Shown: positions 28,501 to 36,263, counted from the first letter of the stretch. The stretch: DNA of 64,000 bases from Curtobacterium sp. MCPF17_052 (GCF_003234085.1 NZ_QKSD01000016.1:31718-95717); one strand, 5' to 3'. Notes: a model not told the origin generated them from the sequence alone. Translations and numbers: made by a program.

Positions 28501-29851
28501 CACCGGCTGGGACCGCAGCGAGGGCAACCTCATGCTCATGGGCATCCCCGGCAGTGGGACGAGCACCGCGCTGGCGTCGATCGCACTGCAGCTCGCACGG
28601 ACCACGAGCCCTGAGGACCTCGACCTCCTGGTGCTCGACATGGGCGCCGGCGACCTGGCCCCGCTCGCCGACCTGCCGCACACCAGCGCGTACGTCGGCT
28701 CCGGCGCGGGCGCGGGTGAGCTGCAGGCCCGGATGCTCCGCTACCTGCGGACCGAACTCGATCGTCGCCGGGCTGCCCCGGGCGGCCGCCGCGCGGTCGT
28801 CCTGCTCGACGGCCTCGCCGCGCTCCGTGACGAGTACCAGGACTTCGAGGGCCAGCAACTCCTCGACGCCCTCTACCGCGTGTACGCCGAGGGGCCCGCG
28901 CTCGGCATCTCGTTCGCGGTCTCGACCACCCGTGCGAAGGCCGTCCCGTCCGCCATGGACGAGGTCACGACACAGAAGTGGCTCTTCCGCCTCGCCGACC
29001 CGTACGACTACGCGACGATCGGCGTCCGCCCGAAGGACGTCCCGCCGCCGGTCCCGGGCCGCTTCATCGACTCGGTCAGCAAGCTGCAGTCCCACGTCGG
29101 CACCCCGGGCGGGACCCTGGCGGAGGCCGTCCGTGCCGTCGCCGAGCGTTGGCCCGGTGCGGCGCCGAAGGCCAGCGCCGTCGGTCGCCTCCCCGGAGCG
29201 GTGTCGGTCGCAGACCTCGGTGTCCCCGCTCGCTTCGACACCGATCCGTGGCAGATGCCGATCGGGATCGCGGAGGACGACCTCGGAACCGCCGTCCTCG
29301 AGGTGTACGACGGCGAGCACGTCTTGGTCGCCGGCCCGGCGCGTTCCGGCAAGTCGTCGGTCCTCCTCGCCCTGGCTGAGTCGGCGCGCAACACGGAGGG
29401 CGTCCGACCGTCGGTGTGGGCGATCTGCGACCGTCGCTCACCCCTGGCGACCGGCTCGTTCGACCGCATCGCCGTCGGGGCGGACGAGGTCCCGGCGCTC
29501 CTCGCGGGCATCCGCCTCGAGCGCGGCCCGGTACTGCTGCTCATCGACGACGCCGAACGATTCGACGACGGCGACCAGAGCATCGCGTCGCTGCTGTCGA
29601 CCGAGCGTCCCGGCCTCTGCGTCGTGGCATCCGGCCGGTCCGCCGACCTCCGTTCGATGTACAGCCACTGGACGCGGGCGGTCCGGAAGTCCCGGTGCGG
29701 GGTCCTCCTGCAGCCGGACGTCGACTACGACGGCGAGCTCCTCGGCGTGACCCTGCCGCGCCGATCGCCGGTGGCACTGACCGTCGGCCGTGGGTACGCA
29801 GCTTCGGGAGGCGCGGTCCGCCTCGTACAGACCGCCTCCGCCGCCCGCTGA
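25589..29851 (+). CDS. FHA-FtsK/SpoIIIE three-domain ATPase, EssC/EccC type
   Basis: This 1420-aa membrane ATPase is the motor of a type VII-like secretion system. The N-terminal 90 residues are a beta-rich domain. An FHA domain follows near 95-175 (LVVGRAPQADLVLP, SWEHCTLEL, DAGSTNGTVV). Two membrane helices lie near 231-270. There are three P-loop domains. D1 has GTTGSGKSEFL near 657 and LLFVVDEFAML near 761. D2 has GIPGSGTSTAL near 984, where threonine replaces the usual P-loop lysine. D3 has GPARSGKSSVL near 1248 and LLLIDDAERF. FHA plus this order matches EssC of T7SSb more than mycobacterial EccC. The start has GAGGAGG upstream. A kinase gene lies convergent downstream. Confidence 0.93.
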   Translation: MRLLIELDDRREAVEVDGWANASCLGELVESATGLALEPGTTLAVDGHRTSVDTPLRDLVLLEGSRIARTPEERPQLVDGWTVTLAGGLVTGAVVSVPRSRRLVVGRAPQADLVLPTESASWEHCTLELEEDGVRIRDAGSTNGTVVAGERIDEDGVLVEVGTSVIVGGAVLLVRPDLHETPVPAPGSLPNLTPAATAPFNRPPRPGRNTAVEPVSPPTKRDVPPASKFSWITVAAPLVLAGAMVLLLGDARFALFALLSPVTAIGMWFEQKHRRARNLKEEDERFAEAVRGFSGEITAAAAIEAARRQELVPDPASVVRRALLPATTLWQRRADDVDFLSLHAGTGDAPWRPELDSRATQTKLEDDAKAAIESSKLTAAPVVADLSDAGVVGIVGDREGALALARSLLVQATVHCGPADLTVGVFCDRGREDDWSWASWLPHARVAGSSTGQRWMSAQRDQGAAVLRGLRESIDELPTPELLVLIDSEVLTEGRDAPARSLLGHGRSALGQVRRPGERPRRVSGIVIATNEQQLPAACTTIITVSADAAATVYRPEDRTRVEDVVLAGLSPEAAELCARHVAHFDDPELLVPGASLPALVRLPDLLTGADTTEALSGAAAIRAAWEARTGFSTPIGSSESGVLEIDLVRDGPHGLVGGTTGSGKSEFLRSFVAGLAARNDPTRLNFLLVDFKGGAAFAACERLPHTIGTISNLDEQLADRAIRALEAELGRRQRVFAAAGADIDNLDAYLATKPAEPMPRLLFVVDEFAMLAKDFPDVLTSLVAIAAVGRTLGVHMILATQRPAGVVSEDILANTNMRVALRVQSREDSTNVIGVPSAAGIGRQQTGRAYVKLGQDDITPVQTALVTGRARDLRAEQPVTVRPTDVFGVPAPVAFAAPAASDLTDLDVLIDAISAANDEAGYGPPRPIWPEALGASVPLDTLVPADSPAGTPSTVPVALADDPDNQRQVTTGWDRSEGNLMLMGIPGSGTSTALASIALQLARTTSPEDLDLLVLDMGAGDLAPLADLPHTSAYVGSGAGAGELQARMLRYLRTELDRRRAAPGGRRAVVLLDGLAALRDEYQDFEGQQLLDALYRVYAEGPALGISFAVSTTRAKAVPSAMDEVTTQKWLFRLADPYDYATIGVRPKDVPPPVPGRFIDSVSKLQSHVGTPGGTLAEAVRAVAERWPGAAPKASAVGRLPGAVSVADLGVPARFDTDPWQMPIGIAEDDLGTAVLEVYDGEHVLVAGPARSGKSSVLLALAESARNTEGVRPSVWAICDRRSPLATGSFDRIAVGADEVPALLAGIRLERGPVLLLIDDAERFDDGDQSIASLLSTERPGLCVVASGRSADLRSMYSHWTRAVRKSRCGVLLQPDVDYDGELLGVTLPRRSPVALTVGRGYAASGGAVRLVQTASAAR

Positions 29852-29885
29852 CCGCCGGTCCGCGGCTCGCCTGCGCCTGCGCCTG

Positions 29886-30090
29886 CCCAGGGGTGCCGGT
29901 TCGGTACGCGAAAGCGACAGATCTGCGCCGAAACTCCGCGCTGATCTGTCGCTTTCGCGGGGCGGACCGCCGGCCGGCGGCGGCTCACCCGCGCGCGCCC
30001 ACGGGTGCCGGTTCAGTGTGCGAAAGCGACAGTTCTGCGCCGACAGTCCGCGCTGATCTGTCGCTTTCGCGGGGCAGACCGCCGGCCGGG
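29886..30090. repeat. Direct 93-bp duplication carrying palindrome family A
   Basis: Segments 29886-29978 and 29998-30090 are near-identical and offset by 112 bases. Each contains a family A palindrome (29907-29959 and 30020-30070) with CGAAAGCGACAG arms and the reverse complement, here with inner loops different from the copies at 1986-2190. They fill the gap between the convergent ATPase and kinase genes (29852-30166), where I see no gene. Confidence 0.85.
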
Positions 30091-30125
30091 AGGCGCGTGG
30101 CGGCACGGCCACGCGCCTCCCGGCC
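30084..30125. terminator. Hairpin terminator, GGGAGGC type
   Basis: GGCCGGGAGGCGCGTGG at 30084-30100 pairs perfectly with 30109-30125 around an 8-nt loop, 41 bases after the kinase stop (minus strand). Its stem closely matches the hairpin at 2203-2244, which also follows family A palindromes. Confidence 0.75.
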
Positions 30126-30166
30126 GCCGGACTCGCCGGACCGGGCCGCCGGACCCGCTACCGACG

Positions 30167-32317
30167 TCAGTCGCGCGTGGTGATCCCGAACGGGTCGCTC
30201 TCGAGGTTCGTGAAGTTCCCCACCGTGGCCCGCACCGTGCAGGTGGGCGCCACGGAGAGTGCGGTCACGACGAGCCCGTCGGACGACACCGCCAAGGCTC
30301 CCGAGCAGCCGTCGGCGAACCGGACGCCGGACTCTCCGCCGGCGACGTCGACGAGCATCTCGGACGGCCGACCGGTGCTCGGGCTGCGGTACAGCGGGTT
30401 GAGGTCGTCCGCACCGCCCGGCCACACCGGGACGAGCGTGACGGGCAGGGCGGTCTGGCTGACCGTGCGGTCCGGGGTGCGGACGTCGATGCCCTGCAAC
30501 CGCTGAACCGGGTACGCGGTGCCGCTCACGGACTGGTCGGTCACGGCGGCGGTGGTCGCGGCACCGACGCCGTCGAGCCACTCCTGCAGCGCCGAGCCAC
30601 CCGACCCGGAACCGGCGGCCGCCGAAGAACCGGAGCCAGAGGACCCGGACCCGGACCCGGACCCAGACGAGCCGGACCCTGCCCCCGACTCGATCGCGTC
30701 CACGGGCACCGTCGCCTGCACGGTCACGGACCCACCGGCCTCGACGTCGACGCCCGACAGGCTCCACGCACAGGCGGTGTCGACGCCGGTCAGCGACGGC
30801 TGGTTCCGCTTCGCCGTGACGCCCTCGCCACTCCAGGTGACGGCGGGGCAGTCGGCGCCCTTCGCCGCGGCCGGCAGCACCTCGAGCAGGGGCCCGGTCA
30901 GCGGCGCGGTCTGCGCGGCGTAGGTGATCGAGAGCTCGACGGTGCCGGCCGAGGCGTCGACCACGGCCTTGCGCGTGGTGGTCAACCCGGTCGGCAGCGG
31001 TCGGTCCTGCTGGTAGGCACTGGCACTCTGCGCTCCGGTCGCGCTGCCCCCGGGGCGTTTCTTCCCGGCGCCGGGCAGCCAGACGACGGCCGCGATGACG
31101 AGCACGACGACCAGCATGATCCCGACGATCCCGAGCAGCAGCATCCGGTTCGTGAACCAGTCGGGTCGGGTGAAGCGGCGTCGGGTGCTCTCGACCTCGG
31201 CCGGTGCGGCGGGCAGGACCGGGCGAGCCAACGGTCGGATGACGGTCTGGGAGCCGGCGGGTCCGAGGTCGGGGCCCGGTTCGACCGCGCCGTCCTCGGC
31301 AGCCACGAGCGCAGGACCACCGGAACCGCCGGAGCCGGTCTCGGCGACGGCGGTCCCGGTGCTCGCAGCACCGACCCCACCACGCACGACCGTCGCGGGG
31401 CGCTCGACCTCGTCGAACGCGTCCGGGTCGTCGACCCGCTCCAGGGCCGGGGTGTCCCGCAGCGACCGGGCCAGGCGGCGGAGGGTCGCGGCGGCGTCGA
31501 CCGCGGACGGGCGAGCAGCGGGCTCCTTCGCCAGCAGGGACGACAGCGCGGCCCAGAGCGCGTCGGGCACGTCGAGTCGCGGCGGGGCGGAGGTCACGTG
31601 CCGGTACGCGACCGCGAAGTCCGTGCCCGGGCCGGCGAACGGCGTCCGGCCGGACAGCAGTTCGTAGAGCATGACACCGGCGCCGTACACGTCCGCGGCG
31701 GGACCGGAGCGCCCCTGGCTGATCGACTCGGGCGCCATGTACTGCGGCGTGCCGAGGAGTCCGGTGGTCTTCCGGTCCCGTTCGGCCACGACCGAGGCGA
31801 TCCCGAAGTCGGACACCCGCACGTCGCCCGTGCTGCCGGCCGTCCACTCGTGGTCGAGCAGGACGTTGTCGGGCTTGACGTCCCGGTGGCTGACGTCACG
31901 CTCGTGCGCGACGGCCAGGGCGTCGAGCGTCTCGGCGGTGATGGTCAGGGCGTCGCTCGGCGGCAGCGTGCCGACGGCGAGCAGCAGGTCACGGGCCGAG
32001 CCGCCACCGACCAGGTCCATGACGATGGCAAGCCGGTCGCCCTCGACGACGAGGTCCCGGACCCGGACGATCGAGGGGTGGTCGAGTGCCAACAGCACCG
32101 AGCGTTCGCGGACGAACCGTTCGACGACGTCCGGTTCGGCAGCGAGTTCCGCCCGCAGCAGTTTCGCCGCGAACTGCTCACCGGTCGCGGTGTGCTCGGT
32201 CCGCCAGACCTCGCCGGACGCGCCGGTGCCGAGGAGGTCGACCAGCCGGTAGGACGCGCCGAGCGGCTCCCCCTTGCCGTACTGGGAGCGCTGCGCGTGC
32301 TGCCCGTACTCCGTCAC
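30167..32317 (-). CDS. Transmembrane Ser/Thr protein kinase with extracytoplasmic domain
   Basis: This 716-aa Hanks-type kinase appears catalytically intact: glycine loop LLGTGASGEVW near residue 30, VAIK-equivalent FAAKLL near 50, catalytic HRDVKPDN near 143, SDFG near 168, activation segment GTPQYMAPES. A disordered linker leads to one membrane helix near 391-415 (LLLGIVGIMLVVVLVIAAVVWL). The extracytoplasmic part has a Gly/Ser-rich spacer and a beta-type domain, with no PASTA repeats. The topology parallels EssB/YukC of T7SSb, which is a pseudokinase, and the neighbouring ATPase has an FHA domain able to bind phosphothreonine. The start is GTG 32315-32317 with GGGGGA upstream. Confidence 0.93.
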   Translation of the reverse strand: MTEYGQHAQRSQYGKGEPLGASYRLVDLLGTGASGEVWRTEHTATGEQFAAKLLRAELAAEPDVVERFVRERSVLLALDHPSIVRVRDLVVEGDRLAIVMDLVGGGSARDLLLAVGTLPPSDALTITAETLDALAVAHERDVSHRDVKPDNVLLDHEWTAGSTGDVRVSDFGIASVVAERDRKTTGLLGTPQYMAPESISQGRSGPAADVYGAGVMLYELLSGRTPFAGPGTDFAVAYRHVTSAPPRLDVPDALWAALSSLLAKEPAARPSAVDAAATLRRLARSLRDTPALERVDDPDAFDEVERPATVVRGGVGAASTGTAVAETGSGGSGGPALVAAEDGAVEPGPDLGPAGSQTVIRPLARPVLPAAPAEVESTRRRFTRPDWFTNRMLLLGIVGIMLVVVLVIAAVVWLPGAGKKRPGGSATGAQSASAYQQDRPLPTGLTTTRKAVVDASAGTVELSITYAAQTAPLTGPLLEVLPAAAKGADCPAVTWSGEGVTAKRNQPSLTGVDTACAWSLSGVDVEAGGSVTVQATVPVDAIESGAGSGSSGSGSGSGSSGSGSSAAAGSGSGGSALQEWLDGVGAATTAAVTDQSVSGTAYPVQRLQGIDVRTPDRTVSQTALPVTLVPVWPGGADDLNPLYRSPSTGRPSEMLVDVAGGESGVRFADGCSGALAVSSDGLVVTALSVAPTCTVRATVGNFTNLESDPFGITTRD

Positions 32318-32363
32318 AGATCCCCCGAACCCACGAACGTCGGTGCGTCACCGACGCTCCATG

Positions 32364-33185
32364 TTACCGGCCGGTCGTCGGCGCCGCGTACTGGACGTCG
32401 ACGGTGTGGTCGACGAACCCCTGTCGGCGGTAGAGCGCCAGCGCGGGTGCGTTGTCGCCCTCGACGTAGAGCGCGACGGCGTGCAGGTCACGGTCGACGA
32501 GTCGCGCGGTGCCGGCGCGCATGAGGACCCCGCCGAGCCCCCTGCCCTGCAGGTCCGGCCGGACCGCGACGGCGTAGTACTCGCCGACCCCGTCCTCGAC
32601 CTTGAGCCAGCAGGAGCCGGCCAGCTCGCCGTCGGCGTCACGCAACAGGACCAGGTCGTCCCCGGAGAACCACGCGTCGGACTCGCGGGCGCGCAGGTCG
32701 TCGAGCGTCATCCGCCCCTGCTCGGGGTGCGACGCGAAGGTCGCGGCGTTCAGCGCCAGCCAGTCGGCCTCGTCCCGCGGGGAGCCGGCCCGGAACGCGT
32801 CGAGTCGGTAGCCGTCCGGGAGGCCCGGGTCGGCCGCCGTCGTCGGCACGGGTGCGCGCAGCTGCAGCAACGTGCGCTCCGCGGACCATCCCGATCGGGC
32901 CGCGAGGGCACGGGCGGCGGGGTGGTCACCGTGTGCCCAGGCCCGCGTCGGCGGGTCCGCCAGGGCGAGCACCTGCTCGACGAGACGGGTGCCGACGCCG
33001 CGACTCCGGGCCTCCCGGCGGACGAAGACCTCGACCTCACCGTCCCGGACGACCGCGACACCGGTGTCGTCACCGAGGACGTGGGCGCGGCCGGCGCGCA
33101 GGTCGACGAGGGTCTGGTCGGAGAAGGGGGGAGCCTCGCCGTCCGCGATCGCGGCGTCGGCGAGCTGCTCGACGATCGCGAGCAC
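32364..33185 (-). CDS. mshD: Mycothiol synthase
   Basis: It acetylates Cys-GlcN-Ins with acetyl-CoA, the last step of mycothiol synthesis in actinobacteria. The protein has 273 aa with two tandem GNAT domains. The N-terminal one has VRREARSRGVGTRLVEQVLA near residue 60, and the active C-terminal one has YYAVAVRPDLQGRGLGGVLMRAGTARL near 215 and LYVEGDNAPALALYRRQGF near 245. The start is GTG 33183-33185, one base overlapping the glnR stop. The glnR-mshD pair is also found in mycobacteria, supporting both names. Confidence 0.92.
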   Translation of the reverse strand: MLAIVEQLADAAIADGEAPPFSDQTLVDLRAGRAHVLGDDTGVAVVRDGEVEVFVRREARSRGVGTRLVEQVLALADPPTRAWAHGDHPAARALAARSGWSAERTLLQLRAPVPTTAADPGLPDGYRLDAFRAGSPRDEADWLALNAATFASHPEQGRMTLDDLRARESDAWFSGDDLVLLRDADGELAGSCWLKVEDGVGEYYAVAVRPDLQGRGLGGVLMRAGTARLVDRDLHAVALYVEGDNAPALALYRRQGFVDHTVDVQYAAPTTGR

Positions 33186-33865
33186 TACTGGCCCTGCGAG
33201 CGGTCGTCGTCGTCGTGCACGTTGAAGCGGTACCCGACGTTGCGGACCGTGCCGATGAGGGACTCCAGGTCCCCGAGCTTCGCGCGCAGTCGTCGGACGT
33301 GGACGTCGACCGTGCGGGTGCCGCCGAAGTAGTCGTAGCCCCAGACCTCGCTGAGCAGCTGCTCACGGGTGAACACCCGGGCCGGGTGGGTGGCGAAGAA
33401 GCGGAGGAGCTCGAACTCCTTGAAGGTGAGGTCGAGCGGCCGGCCGCGGACCTTCGCGGAGTAACTCGCCTCGTCGATGACGACGCCGGAGGCCTGGATC
33501 TTCGACCCGGTCTGGTTCTTCGAGGCGCGTCCGGCGTTGAGGCGGATGCGGGCGTCGACCTCGGCGGGGCCCGCGGACTCGAGCACGACGTCGTCGATGC
33601 TCCACTCGGTGGTCACCGCGGTGAGGCCGCCCTCGGTCACCACGAGCACGACGGGTGTCGTCGAGCCGCTCGTCGCGAGGATCTTGCAGAGGGCCTTCGC
33701 ACTGACCAGGTCGGTCCGGGCGTCCACGAACATCAGGTCGCTCTGCGGTGCGTTGACGAGCTGTGCGGCCTCGGCGGGCACGTGCCGGATCCGGTGGCTC
33801 AGCAGGCCGAGGCTCGGCAGGACGTCGCCGGGCGCGGCCGAGGTGAGTACCAGGAGCTGTGCCAC
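33185..33865 (-). CDS. glnR: GlnR-type OmpR-family regulator
   Basis: This 226-aa orphan response regulator is known in actinobacteria as a global nitrogen-metabolism regulator. The receiver-like N-terminus ([31 protein letters not shown], then [12 protein letters not shown]) keeps one aspartate but lacks the usual acidic pair. The C-terminal winged helix is canonical ([55 protein letters not shown]). Similarity to mycobacterial GlnR is strong in both halves. No histidine kinase gene is adjacent. The start is GTG 33863-33865 with GGAGG four bases before it. Confidence 0.92.
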   Translation of the reverse strand: MAQLLVLTSAAPGDVLPSLGLLSHRIRHVPAEAAQLVNAPQSDLMFVDARTDLVSAKALCKILATSGSTTPVVLVVTEGGLTAVTTEWSIDDVVLESAGPAEVDARIRLNAGRASKNQTGSKIQASGVVIDEASYSAKVRGRPLDLTFKEFELLRFFATHPARVFTREQLLSEVWGYDYFGGTRTVDVHVRRLRAKLGDLESLIGTVRNVGYRFNVHDDDDRSQGQ

Positions 33866-33951
33866 AGGACCTCCAGAGGCAGATGACGTCGTTGCGCCAT
33901 CCTAGTGAGCCCGCGGAACCGACCCGGACGGACGGTGCAGCACGCGGCTGT

Positions 33952-33957
33952 CATGAT
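33952..33957 (+). promoter_or_regulatory. -10-like CATGAT, leaderless arrangement
   Basis: CATGAT lies 6 bases before GTG 33964, with no ribosome site possible between them. It is the weakest match in the leaderless set. Confidence 0.4.
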
Positions 33958-33963
33958 GGGGAC

Positions 33964-34269
33964 GTGAGTGAGACGACGGACCCCGTGGGCCCCGACCCGG
34001 TGGTCGTGCCGAGCCAGCGACGGCTGCGGCTGACGTCGGTCGTGCCGGTGTGGTTGCTCGCGGTCGCCGGAGCGGTCCTCGTCCTGACCCTGACGCAGAA
34101 GGACTCGTTCGCCTGGCTGCTGCTCGTGTTCGTCGCGGCGGTGTTCGTCAGCTTCGTCCTGCAGCTCGCGACGCAGACGAAGGACGGTCTGGTGGAGCGG
34201 ATCAGCATCGCGTCGTCGGGGTCCTTCGTGGTCGTGCTCGTGACGGCGCTGATCCTGCTCGTGCGCTGA
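33964..34269 (+). CDS. Small three-helix membrane protein
   Basis: This 101-aa protein of unknown function has a soluble N-terminus to about residue 22, then three hydrophobic helices (VVPVWLLAVAGAVLVLTL, FAWLLLVFVAAVFVSFVLQL, FVVVLVTALILLV). GTG 33964 is chosen because it directly follows a -10-like hexamer and starts a compact protein. The longer upstream frame overlaps the glnR promoter. It is divergent from glnR and followed by another very small membrane protein. Confidence 0.75.
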   Translation: MSETTDPVGPDPVVVPSQRRLRLTSVVPVWLLAVAGAVLVLTLTQKDSFAWLLLVFVAAVFVSFVLQLATQTKDGLVERISIASSGSFVVVLVTALILLVR

Positions 34270-34297
34270 GGTCCCTGGCTTCTCGGTCCGGGCCGCG

Positions 34298-34303
34298 TAG
34301 ACT
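34298..34303 (+). promoter_or_regulatory. -10-like TAGACT, leaderless arrangement
   Basis: TAGACT lies 6 bases before ATG 34310 of the 38-aa membrane protein. Confidence 0.6.
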
Positions 34304-34309
34304 TCCGGC

Positions 34310-34426
34310 ATGGATTCGCTGCTTGCGCTCGAGCTCTTCTACGTGGGCCTGCTGGGCCTGGCGTCGCTCGCGATCGCCTTCATCTCGGTGACCGTCGTCG
34401 TCAAGCTCTTCAAGGGCCAGCGGTGA
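34310..34426 (+). CDS. Very small single-pass membrane protein, 38 aa
   Basis: The product is MDSLLALELFYVG followed by a hydrophobic helix (LLGLASLAIAFISVTVVV) and a basic end KLFKGQR. Support comes from the -10-like TAGACT six bases before the ATG and from the four-base overlap (GTGA) with the nitrobindin-like gene, which implies coupled translation. The function is unknown. Such small bitopic proteins often bind larger membrane complexes. Confidence 0.7.
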   Translation: MDSLLALELFYVGLLGLASLAIAFISVTVVVKLFKGQR

Positions 34427-35025
34427 TCGAACTCCCCGAGGGCCTCTCCGCCGAACTCGTCCCGCTGTCGTGGCTGGTCGGCGTCTGGGAAGGCACCGGC
34501 GTCGTCGAGTACCCCGTGGGTGAGGACGACGACGTCCGGACGTACGAGTTCGGGCAGCGCGTGAGCTTCAGCCACGACGGTCTGCCGTACCTCAACTACT
34601 CGTCGACGACGTGGCTGCTCGACGACGACCACACGCCGCTCGCTGCCGAGATGGGCTACTGGCGGCTCGACCGTCCGTCCGAACCGGGTGACCGGGGTCC
34701 CGCGTTGCTGCTCGGCGACGGCCCGGTGCCGTTCTCGACCACGCAGAGTGTCGAGACCCTGCGTAACCAGACGAATGGCTTCGACGTCGAAGCGGCGATC
34801 ATCCACCCGACGGGTGTCAACGAACTCTACGTGGGCCGCGTCAAGCAGGGTCGCATCGACCTGGCGACCGACGCGGTGATGCGCTCCGCCAACGCCAAGG
34901 AGTACTCGGCCGCCACCCGGATGTACGGCCTGGTCGAGGGCAAGCTCTTCTGGGCGTGGGACATCGCCGCCCTCGGCCGTGAACTCACCTCGCACGCCTC
35001 GGGGCAGCTCGCGAAGGTCGACTGA
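34423..35025 (+). CDS. Nitrobindin-like heme/fatty-acid-binding-fold protein
   Basis: This 200-aa beta-barrel protein belongs to the family annotated as FABP, DUF1794 or nitrobindin. It has the family opening motif LVGVWEGTG near residue 20, the barrel strands (YEFGQRVSFSHDGLPYLNYSSTTWLL), and a C-terminal LTSHASGQLAKVD carrying the histidine that ligates heme iron in characterised members. Known members isomerise peroxynitrite or bind NO, so a nitrosative-stress role is inferred. The GTG start overlaps the preceding small gene, and the stop overlaps ygfZ by one base. Confidence 0.88.
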   Translation: MIELPEGLSAELVPLSWLVGVWEGTGVVEYPVGEDDDVRTYEFGQRVSFSHDGLPYLNYSSTTWLLDDDHTPLAAEMGYWRLDRPSEPGDRGPALLLGDGPVPFSTTQSVETLRNQTNGFDVEAAIIHPTGVNELYVGRVKQGRIDLATDAVMRSANAKEYSAATRMYGLVEGKLFWAWDIAALGRELTSHASGQLAKVD

Positions 35026-36101
35026 TGGCCTCGCCGTTCGCTGTGCGTGACGGTTTCGTCGCCTCCGCTGCCGGGCCCGCGGCCCACTTCGGCAACCCGC
35101 TCGGTGAGCAGCGTCTGCTCGCCCGCGGTCGCGCGGTCGTGGAACTCGGACTCGGCGTCGTCACGGTGTCGGGTCCGGACCGGCTGTCCTGGCTGAACTC
35201 GATCACGTCCCAGCTGCTGCTCGGCCTGGCACCGGGGGTGAGCACCGAGACGCTGGTGCTCGACGCCTCCGGTCGGGTGGAGCACGCCGCGCGGGTCGTC
35301 GACGACGGCGAGACCGCCTGGCTCCTCACCGAGCCGGAGGACGCCGAGCCGCTCGCCGCCTGGCTGTCCTCGATGCGGTTCATGCTGCGGGTGGAGGTCA
35401 CCGACCGTTCGGCCGAGTTCACGACGCTCGGGTGGTTCGACGGCGCCGACCCGCTGCACGGTGCGTCGCCGCTGGTCACCTGGGTCGATCCGTGGTCGTC
35501 CGTCACGCCCGGCGGGTGGGGCTACGCCGACCTGGAGGCCCACCCCGGCTCCGACTGGACCCTCCGCATCGCCGTGGTCACCCCCGACACCGCTGCCCAG
35601 GTGGCCGCGTCGGACGTGCCCGCCGCGGGTCTCCTGGCGCTGGAGGCCCTGCGGATCGCCGCCTGGCGTCCGTCGCTGTCCGACGTGGACGAGCGGACGA
35701 TCCCGCACGAACTCGACTGGCTCCGTTGCGCCGTGCACCTGTCGAAGGGCTGCTACCGGGGACAGGAGACGGTTGCGAAGGTGCACAACCTCGGACGTCC
35801 GCCGCGGCGCCTGGTGATGTTGCACCTCGATGGCTCCGACGGCGTCGTTCCCGTACCGGGCACGCCCGTGACGCTGGACGACACCGAGGTCGGGCGGCTC
35901 GTGGCGTCGGCCACGCACCACGAGCTCGGGCCGATCGGGCTGGCGGTCGTCAAGCGGTCCCTGGACCCGGCGGCCGTGCTGTCCCTGACCACCGACGACG
36001 TCGTCGTGACCGCGGCGCAGCAGGTCATCGTCCCGCCGGGTGCCGGCGCGACGGCCGACGTCCCGCGCCTGCCACGCCTCGGGGCTGTCCGCCGCGGCTG
36101 A
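35025..36101 (+). CDS. ygfZ: Folate-binding YgfZ/GcvT-like protein
   Basis: This 358-aa protein belongs to the family that uses tetrahydrofolate to support iron-sulfur cluster repair and assembly. The GcvT-like fold shows VVTVSGPDRLSWLNSITSQ near residue 45 and the hallmark KGCYRGQE near 245 with its conserved cysteine. The C-terminal barrel is typical. It begins with ATG overlapping the previous stop, in a four-gene plus-strand operon with the nitrobindin-like gene. Pairing with a heme/NO protein fits a redox-stress theme, which is inference. Confidence 0.93.
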   Translation: MASPFAVRDGFVASAAGPAAHFGNPLGEQRLLARGRAVVELGLGVVTVSGPDRLSWLNSITSQLLLGLAPGVSTETLVLDASGRVEHAARVVDDGETAWLLTEPEDAEPLAAWLSSMRFMLRVEVTDRSAEFTTLGWFDGADPLHGASPLVTWVDPWSSVTPGGWGYADLEAHPGSDWTLRIAVVTPDTAAQVAASDVPAAGLLALEALRIAAWRPSLSDVDERTIPHELDWLRCAVHLSKGCYRGQETVAKVHNLGRPPRRLVMLHLDGSDGVVPVPGTPVTLDDTEVGRLVASATHHELGPIGLAVVKRSLDPAAVLSLTTDDVVVTAAQQVIVPPGAGATADVPRLPRLGAVRRG

Positions 36102-36152
36102 GTCCCGTGGCCGTGGCGCTCGCTGCGTCCCGCACGGCTGGTGATGCTGCAC

Positions 36153-36214
36153 GACACCGGTGTTCGTCCGTGGCGCCGCGACCGTCCGCGGTGCGTTCGA
36201 CGAACACCGGTGTC
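36153..36214. terminator. Long bidirectional hairpin between ygfZ and methyltransferase
   Basis: GACACCGGTGTTCGTC at 36153-36168 pairs perfectly with 36199-36214 around a 30-nt loop. It lies in a convergent gap and can serve both genes. Confidence 0.7.
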
Positions 36215-36263
36215 CAGCCGAGCCTCCCGGCCGGCCGGGATGTGGACCGCCGGAGCGGGCGCG

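Noticed and set aside
25781..29320. A 1179-residue open frame on the minus strand opposite the EssC-like gene
   Set aside because: It is a GC-bias shadow rich in Arg, Asp, Val and Gly with no domain signature, and the plus strand encodes a clear multi-domain ATPase.
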